DNA from: Halocaridina rubra
Taxonomy: Eukaryota; Arthropoda; Malacostraca; Decapoda; Atyidae
Assembly (NCBI GenBank): GCA_037179515.1
Contig: JAXCGZ010005666.1
Location: forward strand, 192,501 to 256,500
Reading direction: 5' to 3'
Length of the DNA stretch: 64,000 nucleotides
A program made the position numbers and the translations under genes. The notes under the pieces were generated by a model. That model searched no databases and was not told the origin of the DNA. It saw nothing but the letters and a program-made list of their open reading frames with translations. Of this stretch, positions 10,770 through 21,075 are shown piece by piece; position 1 is the first letter of the stretch; every line of letters begins with the position of its first letter.

Positions 10770-11407
10770 AAATTACTTCTCTAATGTGTTGTTTATTTTT
10801 TATGTTTATCTTTTATGTCTTTAATACTGTACTGTACTTGTTTATTTAAGCATACAAACGTTATTCCTAATGGAAGACGAAAAAGATGAAGAATAATTTT
10901 TTGATCGTAGTTTTATATTTCCCTTTGTGGGACTTTGAAAGCCAGAACTTGGCAGAAACATTTTAGTTTAGTGTTGAATAGCTGAAACTGTTTTAAATCC
11001 AGTCGCCAATGTTAATGACGACGTGGTTCAAATTTTACATTTGTGTATACTGTATTTTTTTTTGTACATTATATTATTGCCTTCTTGCATGTGAAGCATT
11101 CATAAACTTAAATATTGATATTCACTGATATCTAATTGTGATTTAATTTTCTTGAAATTTGAATTTGATCACATTTCTTTTATGTTTTGCATGTAATTTA
11201 ATGTTTTGTTTACAAGACTTGTTTACTTTTACTAATAGTATGATATGTTCCAGTGGTGGATCCCATTCTTATTGTTCATTTGTTCTTTTCCATGAGAAGG
11301 ATATCTCATCCCTCATAATAACACTGAAGTCACCGTAACTTCCTCTGTTCTTTTTTCGCCTTCTGTAGTAGAATTTTGCTAAATCAATATTCTCTAGAAA
11401 GGGCCTT
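10770..11407 (+). other. Untranslated 3' internal region of the LTR element
   Basis: About 640 bp of AT-rich DNA with no env-like frame. The sequence just before the 3' LTR is AGAAAGGGCCTT. The purine run is only 8 nt and is separated from the LTR by CCTT, which is a weak polypurine tract. Confidence 0.7.
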
Positions 11408-13360
11408 TGTGACAGAGTGTTTCGCTCAAAGTCAACAGAGGCTGTTAGATGCCTTATCAAATAAATTAGTAACATAACTGTTATTTTCTAACTAAAAAAA
11501 ATAATTCCCTTTAACATAACTGTTATTTTCTAACTAAAAAAATTAATTCCCACTTCTTGACTTTCGCAGATTATGATTATTTGCAATTTGTATTTTAGCT
11601 TATAGCTAATTCTAAATATACCTTATTCACTCTTCTTGTACGTGTAGAAGTATAGCCCCGATATAGAGGCTGCTCCTATTTTTCTGTCTGCTACGAGCCA
11701 AGAAAATAAGGAGAGAGAAAAAATAACCAGTAACCTAACTTTTCATTATTATTCTCGTTTTATTTTATTTGCTTCCACTTGTTGCACCTAAAAATACTGT
11801 CTCTCCCTTGCATCTCTGCTATAATTGCCTGCCAGGGACCACCACTAAAATAGTCCTTAAAATGATATCAGAGCCAATTACTGCTCTAGAAATGTATCCT
11901 ACAGATGAACTCACCAGGAGGAACAAGGAGACGCTCTCTTTTGGTGCCGAGACTGCCCAGAGGCAACATCTCGCCTGGGCAGTCTAAGTTTATTTTCAAA
12001 TCTTAATTACGTGGCATCTTCACAGGAATTCATCTAGCACAACAAGGTGAGGGATAGTGTATGGTAAAGCTCGTGGGTCAAGCAAATTGGTTTATTTTCG
12101 AGAATTAGTTACATTCGTTACTGGATAAATCTTATGGATTTATATTCTCTGATTTCCTTCCAAGTCACACGAAATTTTGTAGATTACCAAACTGGAATCT
12201 CACATGCCAAAGTTAATTCCTTAACCTGTAAATTACAGCTGATATACATTGCTGAGAAGTTTCTTTTCACTGAATGTGATAAACGAAAATCTCATCCTCT
12301 GAAGACTGGTTATGAGCCCGTAAAAATCTATCTCTCTTCCTAATAAATTCTAATTTCATTTCACCCCTTTCTATCATCGTAAATAAAGTGTTTTACGTCA
12401 AAAACTCGTCAATAAAGCTATTTGCTAAAAAAAAAATGCAAATATTTAAAAGGTAATTTTTCCCAGTTGGCTTTGCAAATATTTCTTGCTAACCACAATT
12501 TAATGAATGCATACCGTATTTATCTTGCTAATTCTTCATATGTTGGGGATAAAGTGTTTTGAGTTATAAGTTGCAAATACCTCAAAAGGTGGTTTTGCAC
12601 CCTTTTTTTTTCATTGCAAAGTTCTTGATAACTAAAAGTGAATGAATACTGTATTTATCTCGTAGATTCTTCCTTTATCCTAAATAGAGTGTTACCATAT
12701 TAATTGTTAATCAGTAATAAGCATTGCAACTTTTGTGGTTGCCCACAATTTAAGGAATACATACAGTACTGTATTTGTCTTGCTTATTCTTCATTTATTG
12801 TGAATATATTGTTTTCTTTAAAACCAGTAAAGAATTAATGGTTTTGTATGCTATTATGGTAGCATAAATATTTCTGGTTAGCTGTGAATAACCAATATAT
12901 ATTCATCCAGTAGAATGACATTGGAAACTCATTATATGTGTGCTCATGCTTTCAGTTTCCCATTATAAACAGTGTGTCATTTCTGTTTCTGAAATTGCAG
13001 TGTCCTGTATTCTACTCTGCCTGTGTGACAGAGGTAATCATCGAGTTGAGGCCAAAGTCTTGGCATACGTCCGTGGTGCCGGGAAACGAAATCATACTCA
13101 CCACCTCCGGGATTCGAGGCAGCATTTCATAAAATTTAATTTGAGAAATTTAATTCAATTCTTTTAATGTCATTGCATTTCCAAAATTAAAAGAAAGTTG
13201 AATTCTGAGTTTCATTTAACCGACTAATGGTAATGAAGATGGGGTGTTCAAGTACAAATATCTGTCCTGTCTGTTTGTGAGCTCTTAACCGAGCTCGGTA
13301 CTTTGAGTCCCCTTAGTAAAACAGAATCTTAAAAACACTCTAGCATCCTAAAACCCCACA
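11408..13360 (+). repeat. 3' long terminal repeat
   Basis: Twin of 3158-5109, starting TGTGACAGAG and ending CCCCACA, followed by TGCAG. Differences noticed include a T/A change near 11707, C/T near 11946, two T/C changes near 12489-12510, a C/T change plus one extra T near 12603-12611, and three changes near 13232-13236. Confidence 0.95.
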
Positions 13361-13365
13361 TGCAG

Positions 13366-13583
13366 TAAGGTATGTTTCTCTTTTAAGCCTTCAGCGGTGT
13401 AGTTGATAGCACCTTGGCGCAGTTATTATGTGTCTTAGGTTCAAGTCCTGGTCGGGGCAAAAATTATTCATGTTTTCACATATGGTAATGTGTCTATATG
13501 ATTAATACCTATATAGCTGAAATTCAAATTAAATGCGCAAAACGAAGCCACGAGTGAGGTTAGGAGAATCTGTAATATGAACA
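13366..13583 (+). repeat. tRNA-like array unit with A-box and B-box
   Basis: Continues the unit interrupted at 3157. At about 13388-13457 it has a tRNA-like stretch: a D-arm-like GTGTAGTTGATAGCAC, a 5-bp stem with a seven-base loop in anticodon position, and GGTTCAAGTCC resembling a Pol III B box. Acceptor pairing is poor and the variable region is too short, so it is a tRNA-derived repeat, not a working tRNA gene. Confidence 0.7.
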
Positions 13584-14024
13584 TTTTTTTCTTGGATGTT
13601 CACCCTTGAGGGTGAGCGGACCTTCCCTTGTGGCCCGCAGGTGGGGTGAGATTTTTTTGGAGTGTACGTGGTATTCGCTCTTGCGGGCGAATGGGCTTTC
13701 CTATTGGTGAGGAGGTGGGGTGAAATCTTGTTATTGTTGGTGATCGGACTTTCCTAATTGGCCCGCAGGTGAGGTTGTGCAAAACTGTAAAGATAACGGA
13801 GAGCATAAGTATTCAGTTGTGAATTATTAGTTTACATCAAACAATTTAAATGAATTCCTGTTTTGGGGGTGAGAGAGAGTTATTGCATGGTTATCTTGGT
13901 GGAGGGTATTGTCTGATAATATCTAGTAGACTGTTCATGTAGTTATTTGTTGTTAGTCTGATGATGGAGCTAACAACATGAAGGGCATTTGGGTCTTCGC
14001 TAGATGTTGCGGGGTCACCAGTTT
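13584..14024 (-). mobile_element. 441-bp poly(A) retroposon with target duplication
   Basis: Inserted in the tRNA-like array and flanked by the 13-bp direct repeat TGTAATATGAACA (13571-13583 and 14025-14037). The left edge is a T-run, so on the minus strand the element ends in poly(A). Its 5' end reads AACTGGTGACCCCGC, which resembles the leader region just ahead of gag in some arthropod LTR elements. The 3' half contains three related repeats with hairpins. No convincing coding frame is present. It looks like a SINE or processed transcript mobilised by a LINE; the parent is not identified. Confidence 0.75.
13599..13780 (-). repeat. Three ~60-bp imperfect repeats with hairpins
   Basis: Modules start at about 13599, 13672 and 13731. 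Each carries a G-rich phrase (GCAGGTGGGGTGAGATTT or a variant). The first two have a short inverted repeat: TCACCCTTGAGGGTGA and ATTCGCTCTTGCGGGCGAAT. The third is less complete. Confidence 0.7.
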
Positions 14025-14037
14025 TGTAATATGAACA

Positions 14038-14503
14038 GAGTGGCATTCAGATAGAATGTGTTCATTCCTACTATGGCATTTGAGCTGTAAGGTTTGTTTC
14101 TCTTTTAGATCTTCAGTGGTGTAGCTGATAGCGCCTTGGCACAGTAATTATGTGTCTTAGGTTCATGTCCCAGTCGGGGCAAATATTATTCATGTTTTCA
14201 CATATTGTAATGTGTTTATTTGATAATTGTTAATACCCTTATAGCTGAGATTCGATTTAAATGCGAAAAACGAAGCCACGAGTGAGGTTATGAGAAACTG
14301 TAATATGAACAGGGTGGCATTCAAATAGAATGTGTTCATTCCTACTATGGAAGTTAAGCTGTAAAGTTTGATTCTCATTTAGACCTTCAGTGGTGTAGTT
14401 AATAGCGCTTTGGCACAGTATTTATGTGTCTTAGTTTCGAATCCCGATCAGGGGTGAAATATTATTCATGCTTTTATATATGGTACTGTGTTTATTTGAA
14501 TAC
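14038..14503 (+). repeat. tRNA-like tandem array, right part (two further units)
   Basis: TGGCATTCA blocks at 14041 and 14314 give a period of about 273 bp. tRNA-like segments lie at about 14110-14180 and 14383-14454. Their B-box-like sequences are GGTTCATGTCC and GTTTCGAATCC. The triplet in anticodon position differs between units (TAT, AAT, ATT across the three), so they are not copies of one functional tRNA. Confidence 0.75.
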
Positions 14504-14537
14504 ACACTCACACACACACAAAAAAACACACACACAC
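14504..14537 (+). repeat. (CA)n tract at the 5' junction of CR1 copy B
   Basis: A CA-rich run interrupted by a short A-run lies directly before the truncated 5' end of copy B. Confidence 0.9.
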
Positions 14538-16848
14538 ATTCCTAGATTGAGTACAGGGGAATTTTCTACACCAACATGTAATGGAACCAACGAGGGCCGG
14601 GGGTGGGGATGAGCCATCACTACTTGATCTAGTATTCACAGATAATGTGTTGGATATTGAAAAAATTGAGAATGAACTACCAATTGGAAAGAGTGACCAC
14701 TGTGTGTTGTTGATGGGGTATATCATTGAAGATATTCTGCCTGAGAGTAGAGGCACTGAGGACATGAGGAGGAACTATCCGAAAGGAGATTACATCAAAA
14801 TGAATGAGCTTTTTGCAGTTATTGACTGGTGAACATTATTTTACAACAAATCTGTACAAGAAATGTATGACATCTTTTGTGAGAAATATGGGAAGATAGT
14901 AGATTGCTGCATACCTGTCACCAAAGTAGGTGTAATTCATGCCAAAGAGAAATGGTTAGATAATGGGTGTAAAAGAGCTAAGGAGTGGAGAGAAAAATGC
15001 TGAAAAATGTATAGGAGGAGAAAAAGCATAAATGCCTGGCAAACCTACAAAAGAGCAAAAATGACTACCTAAGTAAAAGGAGAGAGGCAGAGAGAGACTA
15101 TGAGAGGGACATCACCAGGAAGGCTAAAGAAAATCTCAAGCTTTTCCACAGCTTTATCAAAGGAAAACTGAAGGTAAAAGAACAGCTTTTAAGGCTAAAG
15201 AGAGCGGATGGAAGCATCACTGAGACGGATGAAGAGATCTGCAAAGAATTGAACAAGGAGTTTCAGTCAGTATTTACAGTAGAAAATACCCCACCCACTC
15301 AGAGTGCAGAGATAGAAGCTCAAGGGCCGGTATTAGAGAACATCAAGCTTACAGCCACAGAGGTATGCAAAGCGCTGATGGATTTAGATGTTCATAAAGC
15401 TACAGGTCCTGATGACATATCCCCTCATGTGCTTAAAAAATGTGCAAACTCAATATTAGTGGCACTAAGTATCATATTTAAAAAGTCACTGGAGTCAAGG
15501 GAGATTCCAAGAAACTGGAAACAAGCAAATGTGATACCTATCTTTAAAAAGGGAAGGAGGGATACGGCTCTGAACAATAGACCAGTTTTCTTGACCAGCA
15601 TAGTTTGCAAAGTTATGGAGAAACCACTAAGGATACATATCTCTCTTCACTTAGAATCCTTCAACTTTTTGTCAGTGAGGCAACATGGCTTCAGAGAAGG
15701 TAGATCAACAGTAACAAACTTATTAGAATTTTATGATGAGGTAAGCCGAATCTTACAGGAAAGAGAGGGCTGGGCAGATTGCATATTCCTTGACTTCCAG
15801 AAAGCGTTTGACACGGTTCCACATGGGAGACTTATTAGGAAGCTGCAAGCAATATCTAGAATAGGTGGAAATGTTTTGGAATGGATAAAAACTTACTTAA
15901 AAGGAAGGGAACAGAGGGTTAGAGTAGGACACTCAGTGTCTGAATGGAGAAGAGTTAGTAGTGGAGTTCCACAGGGTTCAGTTTTTTGGGCAACCTTTGT
16001 TCCTTGTATATATAAACGACCTACCAGAGTTTGTAAATTCAATCATGAATATGATTGCAGATGATGTAAAGATTGTGAAGAAAGTAAAAAACGAGAACAA
16101 TGGTAGAGAACTTCAGGAGGATCTATATAATCTGCATGAGTGGTCAGAAAAGTGGCTAATGAAATTCAATACATCAAAATGTAAGGTAATGAGAATGGGT
16201 ACAAGTGCGAGAAGGCCCAAGCTTGACTACTCGGTGGCTGGACTACAACTTCAAGAGACAGAAAATGAGAGAGATCTAGGAGTAAACATACTGGCAGATT
16301 TGTCTCCAGAAATACATATAAATGGCATAGTAAGGGCAGCATATGCATTCTTATCAAATGTAAGGGTAGCCTTCAGGCACATGGACAAGGAAATGTTCAG
16401 AAATATTTATGTAACCTATGTGAGGCCAAAACTGGAATATGTAGCCCCCTTTTGGAATCCACACTTGAAAAAGCACATAGCTAAGCTTGAAAAAGTTCAA
16501 AGGCATGCCACGAAACTGGTGCCAGAAATACGCAATCTCAGTTATAATGAGAGGCTGAGGGAATTAGACTTACCATCACTCGAAGCTAGAAGATTGAGGG
16601 GGGATATGGTGACAGTCTTTAAATTCCTTCATGGTCATGATAGAGTGGATAGGGATCGATATTTTGATATGGCTGGCTCTAGAACTAGAGGTCATAGTTT
16701 GAAGCTTTGTAAGAAAACTTCTTTGCAGGATGTAAGGAAATACTTTTTCAGTGTAAGAGTAGTTGATAATTGGAATTTGCTAAGCGAGGAGGTAGATAAT
16801 GCTATCTCAATCCATAGTTTTAAGGACAGGTATGATAAGTATCACTAA
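14538..16848 (+). pseudogene. CR1-like ORF2 remnant of copy B (endonuclease end, RT, C-terminus)
   Basis: Endonuclease peptides include EPTRAGGGDEPSLLDLVFTD and GKSDHCVLLM (SDH motif). An in-frame TGA follows IDW near 14829, and there are more breaks near 15001 and 15060. From 15249 an open frame of 271 residues covers RT with FLDFQKAFDTV (motif A) and SSGVPQGS (motif B). A frameshift near 15985 moves the rest to the frame of 15961-16848. There the catalytic box reads IADDVKI, and the C-terminal region follows (YVRPKLEYVAPFWNPH, LRELDLPSLEARRLRGDM). By comparison with sister copies it is a dead gene. Confidence 0.88.
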
Positions 16849-16945
16849 GTATAAAATGGAACCGATGAGGAGACGGGAAGATACGAGCTTTGGGCTCTTT
16901 ACCGTAAACACAATTAGGTAATTACAGTTAGGTAAATACACACGA
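14538..16945 (+). mobile_element. CR1-like LINE copy B, 5'-truncated
   Basis: Starts inside the endonuclease after a (CA)n run and extends through RT and the C-terminal domain to the family's 3' end. That end comprises a stem-loop at about 16874-16905, an AATTAGGTAAT unit twice in degenerate form, then ACACAC. The 5' end of copy C follows directly. Confidence 0.9.
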
Positions 16946-16953
16946 ACATAAAA

Positions 16954-18034
16954 ATGAGGCCATCTCTGTCCCAAACCTCTCCCACCCATGGGTCGGGAGG
17001 AGGGGTACCTATTAGGAGACTAAAACAGAAAATTAAGGATTTAGACGCATTGGTTATAAGCCTTGATAAATAAAATTTGGAATATGAATAAAGAAATGAA
17101 AGAGAATGAAACACTCAGAGAGGAAATAAGGTTTTTGGAGGAAGCAAATAAAGCACAAGGGCAGGAGAGAAAGGAACTAGAAAAGAGAATAAAGAAGCTG
17201 GAAGGGGAAAAGAGTGAACTAGAAACTAGAATTTCTAAACAAGAAGATAAAAACAAACAGCTAAATGACAACCTAAATGAATTAGATGTTAGTTCACTGC
17301 TCTCTTCTGAGAGGGACGAGATTGCAGCTTGGAATGTCCAAACTAAAGAAAACATTGAACTGCTTAGAAAAGAGTTCCAGGAGCTGAATATGTAAAATGA
17401 TGCCATGAAAACTTCCATTGGTGATGCACTAAAGGGGAATGTGGCAGTAAAAGAGGCTGTAAAGGTGGTGGCAGTGGAAAACATACAAACAGTTGACTAT
17501 AAAGAGACAGTAATCGAAAATATGAAAGACGTTGTGATGGAAAGGGCAAACCCACTCATCAAACAGGCACTTGATAAAGAGAAGACAGTAGTAATCTCAC
17601 GCATAAGCAAATCCCAGGATCCAACATGGCAGGGGAGACTTGAAGAAAATAAAGCTAGGGTTGTAGACCTGATAAGAAAGCTTGGAGTAGTTTGTGGTCA
17701 TGAGGATATTGTAAACATAAACCAACTAGGCAAATATTCGAGGGAAGGAAAGCATAGACCAACAAAAGTAACCTTAGAGAGAGGGGAAACATGTAGGGAA
17801 ATATTGTTGAGAAAAAAAAATCTAAAATACCTTCAAGAATTCAAAGAAGTGTTCATTAGACGATACAAAATACAGGAAGAGATGGGAAAGATCAAAAATT
17901 TGTTGGAAGAGGCAAGAAGGTTAAATGAGGAAAAAAATGAAGAAGAGAAGAAATATTTTCATTTCAGAGTTCTTCCAGACAAAGGGGAGATAAAGAAGAT
18001 AATGACAGAAGATCAGGGGATGGGGCCTCATTAA
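16954..18034 (+). pseudogene. CR1-like ORF1 (coiled-coil nucleic-acid-binding protein), broken
   Basis: The ATG at 16954 starts a peptide MRPSLSQTSPTHGSGGG. A 4-bp TAAA duplication near 17067-17072, absent from the copy at 62.6 kb, shifts the frame. The main frame continues from 17063. It has a long Glu/Lys-rich coiled coil (about 17090-17290) and then, after an in-frame TAA at 17393-17395, a more conserved region. Peptides there include NVAVKEAVKVVAVENIQTVD, TWQGRLEENKARVVDLIRKL, GKYSREGK and EFKEVFIRRYK. LINE ORF1 proteins bind the element RNA. This second part resembles an RRM-like or ORF1 C-terminal fold by position only. The stop at 18032-18034 lies just before ORF2. Confidence 0.8.
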
Positions 18035-20166
18035 GATTGTTATACACAAATGCTGATGGATTAGCTGATAAGGCTGTAGAATTAAAAGATAGGATTCACA
18101 ACAGTAAGGCAGATATAGTAGCAGTTACAGAGACTAAGTTGAGTGAGGACATAAACAGTGTCACAGTTTTTCCTAAGGGCTTCGGAATATTAAGGGTTGA
18201 AAGATCTGAGAGGACTGGTGGAGGGATAGCACTGCTCATAAGTGAAAGGATTCAAGTTGAAGAAATAAACTTGGCTATAGAAAGTGAGTTCAAGGAATTT
18301 CTTGTTGCTCGCATAAATACTGGGTCAGAGAGCATAATAATAACAGTTGTATATAACCCACCAAGGAGCCAGAATAGGCTAGAAGTTTATGAGAAAAATC
18401 ATATAGGTACTATTGAAGTCATAAACTCAGTTGTTACCATAGCACGGGAGAGAAAATGTAGGATTTTGATTATGGGAGATTTTAATCATAAAGAGATAGA
18501 TTGGATAAATCTTGACCCACAAAGTGGTGAGGACTCATTCGGGGCAAGATTCCTAGATTGCGTACAAGGGAATTCCCTACACCAACATGTAATGGAACCA
18601 ACGAGGGCCGGGGGTGGGGATGAGCCATCACTACTTGATCTAGTATTCACAGATAATGTGTTGGATATTGAAAAAATTGAGTATGAATCACCAATTGGAA
18701 AGAGCGATCACTGTGTGTTGTTGATGGAGTATATCATTGAAGATATTCTGCCTGAGAGTAAAGGCACTGAGGACATGAGGAGGAACTATCCAAAAGGAGA
18801 TTACATCAAAATGAATGAGCTTTTTGCAGTTATTGACTGGAGAACCTTATTTTACAACATATCTTTACAAGAAATGTATGACATCTTTTGTGAGAAATAT
18901 GGGAAGTTAGTAGATTGCTGCATACTTGTCACCAAAGTAGGTGTAATTCATGCCAAAGAGAAATGGTTCGATAATGAGTGTAAAAGAGCTAAGGAGTGGA
19001 GAGACAAATGCTGGAATAGGTATAGGAGGAGAAAAATCATAAATGCCTGGCAAACCTACAAAAGAGCAAGAAATGACTACCTAAGTAAAAGGACAGAGGC
19101 AGAGAAAGACTATGAGAGGGACATCACCCAGAAGGCAAAAGAAAATCCCAAACTTTTTAACAGCTTTATCAGAGGAAAACTGAGGGTAAAAGAACAGCTT
19201 TTAAGGCTAAAGAGAGCGGATGGAAGCATCACTGAGACGGATGAAGAGATCTGCAAAGAATTGAACAAGGAGTTTCAGTCAGTATTTACAGTAGAAAATA
19301 CCCCATCCCCTCAGTTTGCAGAGATAACATTAAGCTTACAGCCACAGAGGTATGCAAAGCGCTGATGGATTTAGATGTTCATAAAGCTACAGGTCCTGAT
19401 GACACATCCCCTCATGTACATAAAAAATGCAAAAACTCAATATCAGTGGCACTAAGTATCATATTTAAAAAGAAACTGGAGTCAGGGGAGATTCCAAGAT
19501 GCTGGAAACAAGCAAATGTGATAGCTATCTTCAAAAAGGGAAGGAGGGATATGGCTCTGAACAATAGACCAGTCTCCTTGACCAGCATAGTTTGCAAAGT
19601 TATGGAGAAACTACTAAGAAAACATATCTCTCTTCACTTGGAATCCTTCAACTTTTGTTACTGAGGCAACATGGCTTCAGAGAAGGTAGATCAACAGTAA
19701 CAAACTTATTAGAATTTTATGATGAGGTAAGCCAAATCTTACAGGAAAGAGAGGGATGGGCAGATTGCATATTCCTAGACTTCCAGAAAGCATTTGACAC
19801 TATCAATAATGGGAGACTTATTAAGAAGCTGCAAGCAATGGCTAGAATAGGTGGAAATGTCTTGGAATGGATAAAAGCTTACTTAGAAGGAAGGGAACAG
19901 AGGGTTAGAGTAAGATACTCAGTGTCTGAATGGAAAAGCGTTAGTAGTGGAGTTCCACAGGGTTCAGATTTAGGGCCACTTTTGTTCCTTGTATATGTAA
20001 ATGACCTACCAGAGTCTGTAAATTCATTCATGAATATGCTTGCAGATGATGCAAAGATTGTGAAGAAAGTAGGAAACAAGAACAACAGAAGAGTACTATA
20101 AAAAGACATAAATAGTCTGCATGAGTGGTCAGAAAAGTGGCTAATGAAATTCAATACTTCAAAATG
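18035..20166 (+). pseudogene. CR1-like ORF2 of copy C: endonuclease and RT, frameshifted
   Basis: The frame opens at once after the ORF1 stop, one base back in phase, with RLLYTNADGLADKAVELKDR, the expected start of an APE-type endonuclease. Further motifs are VTETKLSED, IMGDFNHKEIDW and GKSDHCVLLM. The first in-frame ATG lies far inside, at IMGDFNH. A 25-bp deletion near 19326 (relative to copy B) shifts the frame; another shift lies near 19655. RT motifs FLDFQKAFDT, SSGVPQGSDLGPLLFLVYVN and LADDAKI are readable to 20101. The enzyme nicks target DNA and reverse-transcribes its RNA there; this copy cannot. Confidence 0.88.
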
Positions 20167-21075
20167 ATTAAAATCTCCCATAATAAAAATACAGCATTTC
20201 CTCTCCATTGCCATGTTAACAACTGAGTTTATGACTTCAATAGTACCAATATGACTTTCCTCATAAACTTCTAGCCTATGTTGGTTCCTTGGTGGGTTCA
20301 CAACAATTATTATAATGCTCCCTGACCCAATATTTATGCGAGCAACAAGAAATTCCTTAAACTCACTTTCTATACCCAAGTTTATTTCTTCAACCTGAAT
20401 CTTTTCACTTATGAGAAGTGCTATCCCTCCACCAGTCCTCTCAAATCTTTCAACCCTTAATATTCTGAAGCCCTTAGGAAAAACTATGACACTCTTTATG
20501 TCCTCACTCAACTTAGTCTCCGTAACTGCTATTATATCTGCCTTACTGTTGTAAATCCTATCTTTTAATTCTACTGCCTTACCAGCTAATCCATCAGCAT
20601 TTGTGTATAACAATCTTAATGAGGCCCCCATCCCCTGATTTTCTGTCATTATCTTCTTTATCTCTCCTTTGTCTGGAAGAACTCTGAAATGAAAATTTTT
20701 CTTTCCCTCTTCATTTCTTTCCTCATTTAACCTTCTTGCCTCTTGCAACAAGTTTTTTATTTTTCCCATCTCTTCCTGTGTTCTGTATCGTCTAATGAAC
20801 ACTTCTTTGAATTCTTGAAGGTCTTTTAGACTTTTATTTCCTCATCAATATTTCTCTACATGCTTCCCCTCTCTCAAAGGTTACTTTTGTTGGTTTCTGC
20901 TTTCCCTCCCTCGAATATTTGCCTAGTTGGTGAATGTTAACAATATCCTCAGGACCACAAACTACTCCAAGCTTTCTTATCAGGTCTTCAACCCTAGCTT
21001 TATTTTCTTCAAGCCTCCCCTGCCATGTTGGCTCCAGGGATTCGCTTATGCCTGAGATTACCACTGTCTTCTCTT
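20167..21075 (-). mobile_element. CR1-like LINE copy D (ORF1 end to mid-endonuclease)
   Basis: A minus-strand fragment truncated at both ends. It spans ORF1 from KTVVISGISES (21064) to endonuclease IMGDFNH near 20170. A short break in ORF1 lies near 20830. Unlike other copies, an extra G in the run before the ORF1 stop fuses ORF1 to ORF2: GMGASLRLLYTNADG is read as one frame from 20802 onward. Its 5' side abuts the CA-rich tail of copy E. Confidence 0.85.

Larger units (their letters stand above)
3158..13360 (+). mobile_element. Complete Ty3/gypsy LTR retrotransposon with integrase-first pol (Gmr1-type order)
   Basis: Two direct repeats of about 1.95 kb flank an internal region of about 6.3 kb. 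The LTRs begin TGTGACAGAG and end CCCCACA. The element is bordered by TGCAG on both sides (3153-3157 and 13361-13365), a 5-bp target duplication. A primer site follows the 5' LTR, and one long ORF (6633-10769) encodes protease, integrase, RT and RNase H in that order. By eye I count about nine substitutions and one single-base indel between the LTRs, roughly 99.5 percent identity, so the insertion is young. It sits inside a tandem tRNA-like array whose units can be read across the empty site. No env is present, and no typical capsid or zinc-knuckle region is visible. Confidence 0.93.
16946..20166 (+). mobile_element. CR1-like LINE copy C, near complete 5' part, 3' end lost
   Basis: Begins about 8 bp before the ORF1 ATG (16954), immediately after the CA-rich tail of copy B, and runs through ORF1, endonuclease and most of RT. 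It ends at 20166 in FNTSK and joins minus-strand copy D through a shared ATG. It lacks the C-terminal domain and the 3' end. Confidence 0.9.

Noticed and set aside
10770..11407. env gene that would make the LTR element retrovirus-like
   Set aside because: No open frame of useful length; the region is AT-rich and untranslated.
13600..13806. Open frame within the 441-bp retroposon
   Set aside because: It crosses the hairpin repeats and shows no protein-like motif.
13388..14454. Functional tRNA genes
   Set aside because: Acceptor pairing is poor, the variable region is too short and the anticodon-position triplet differs between units.
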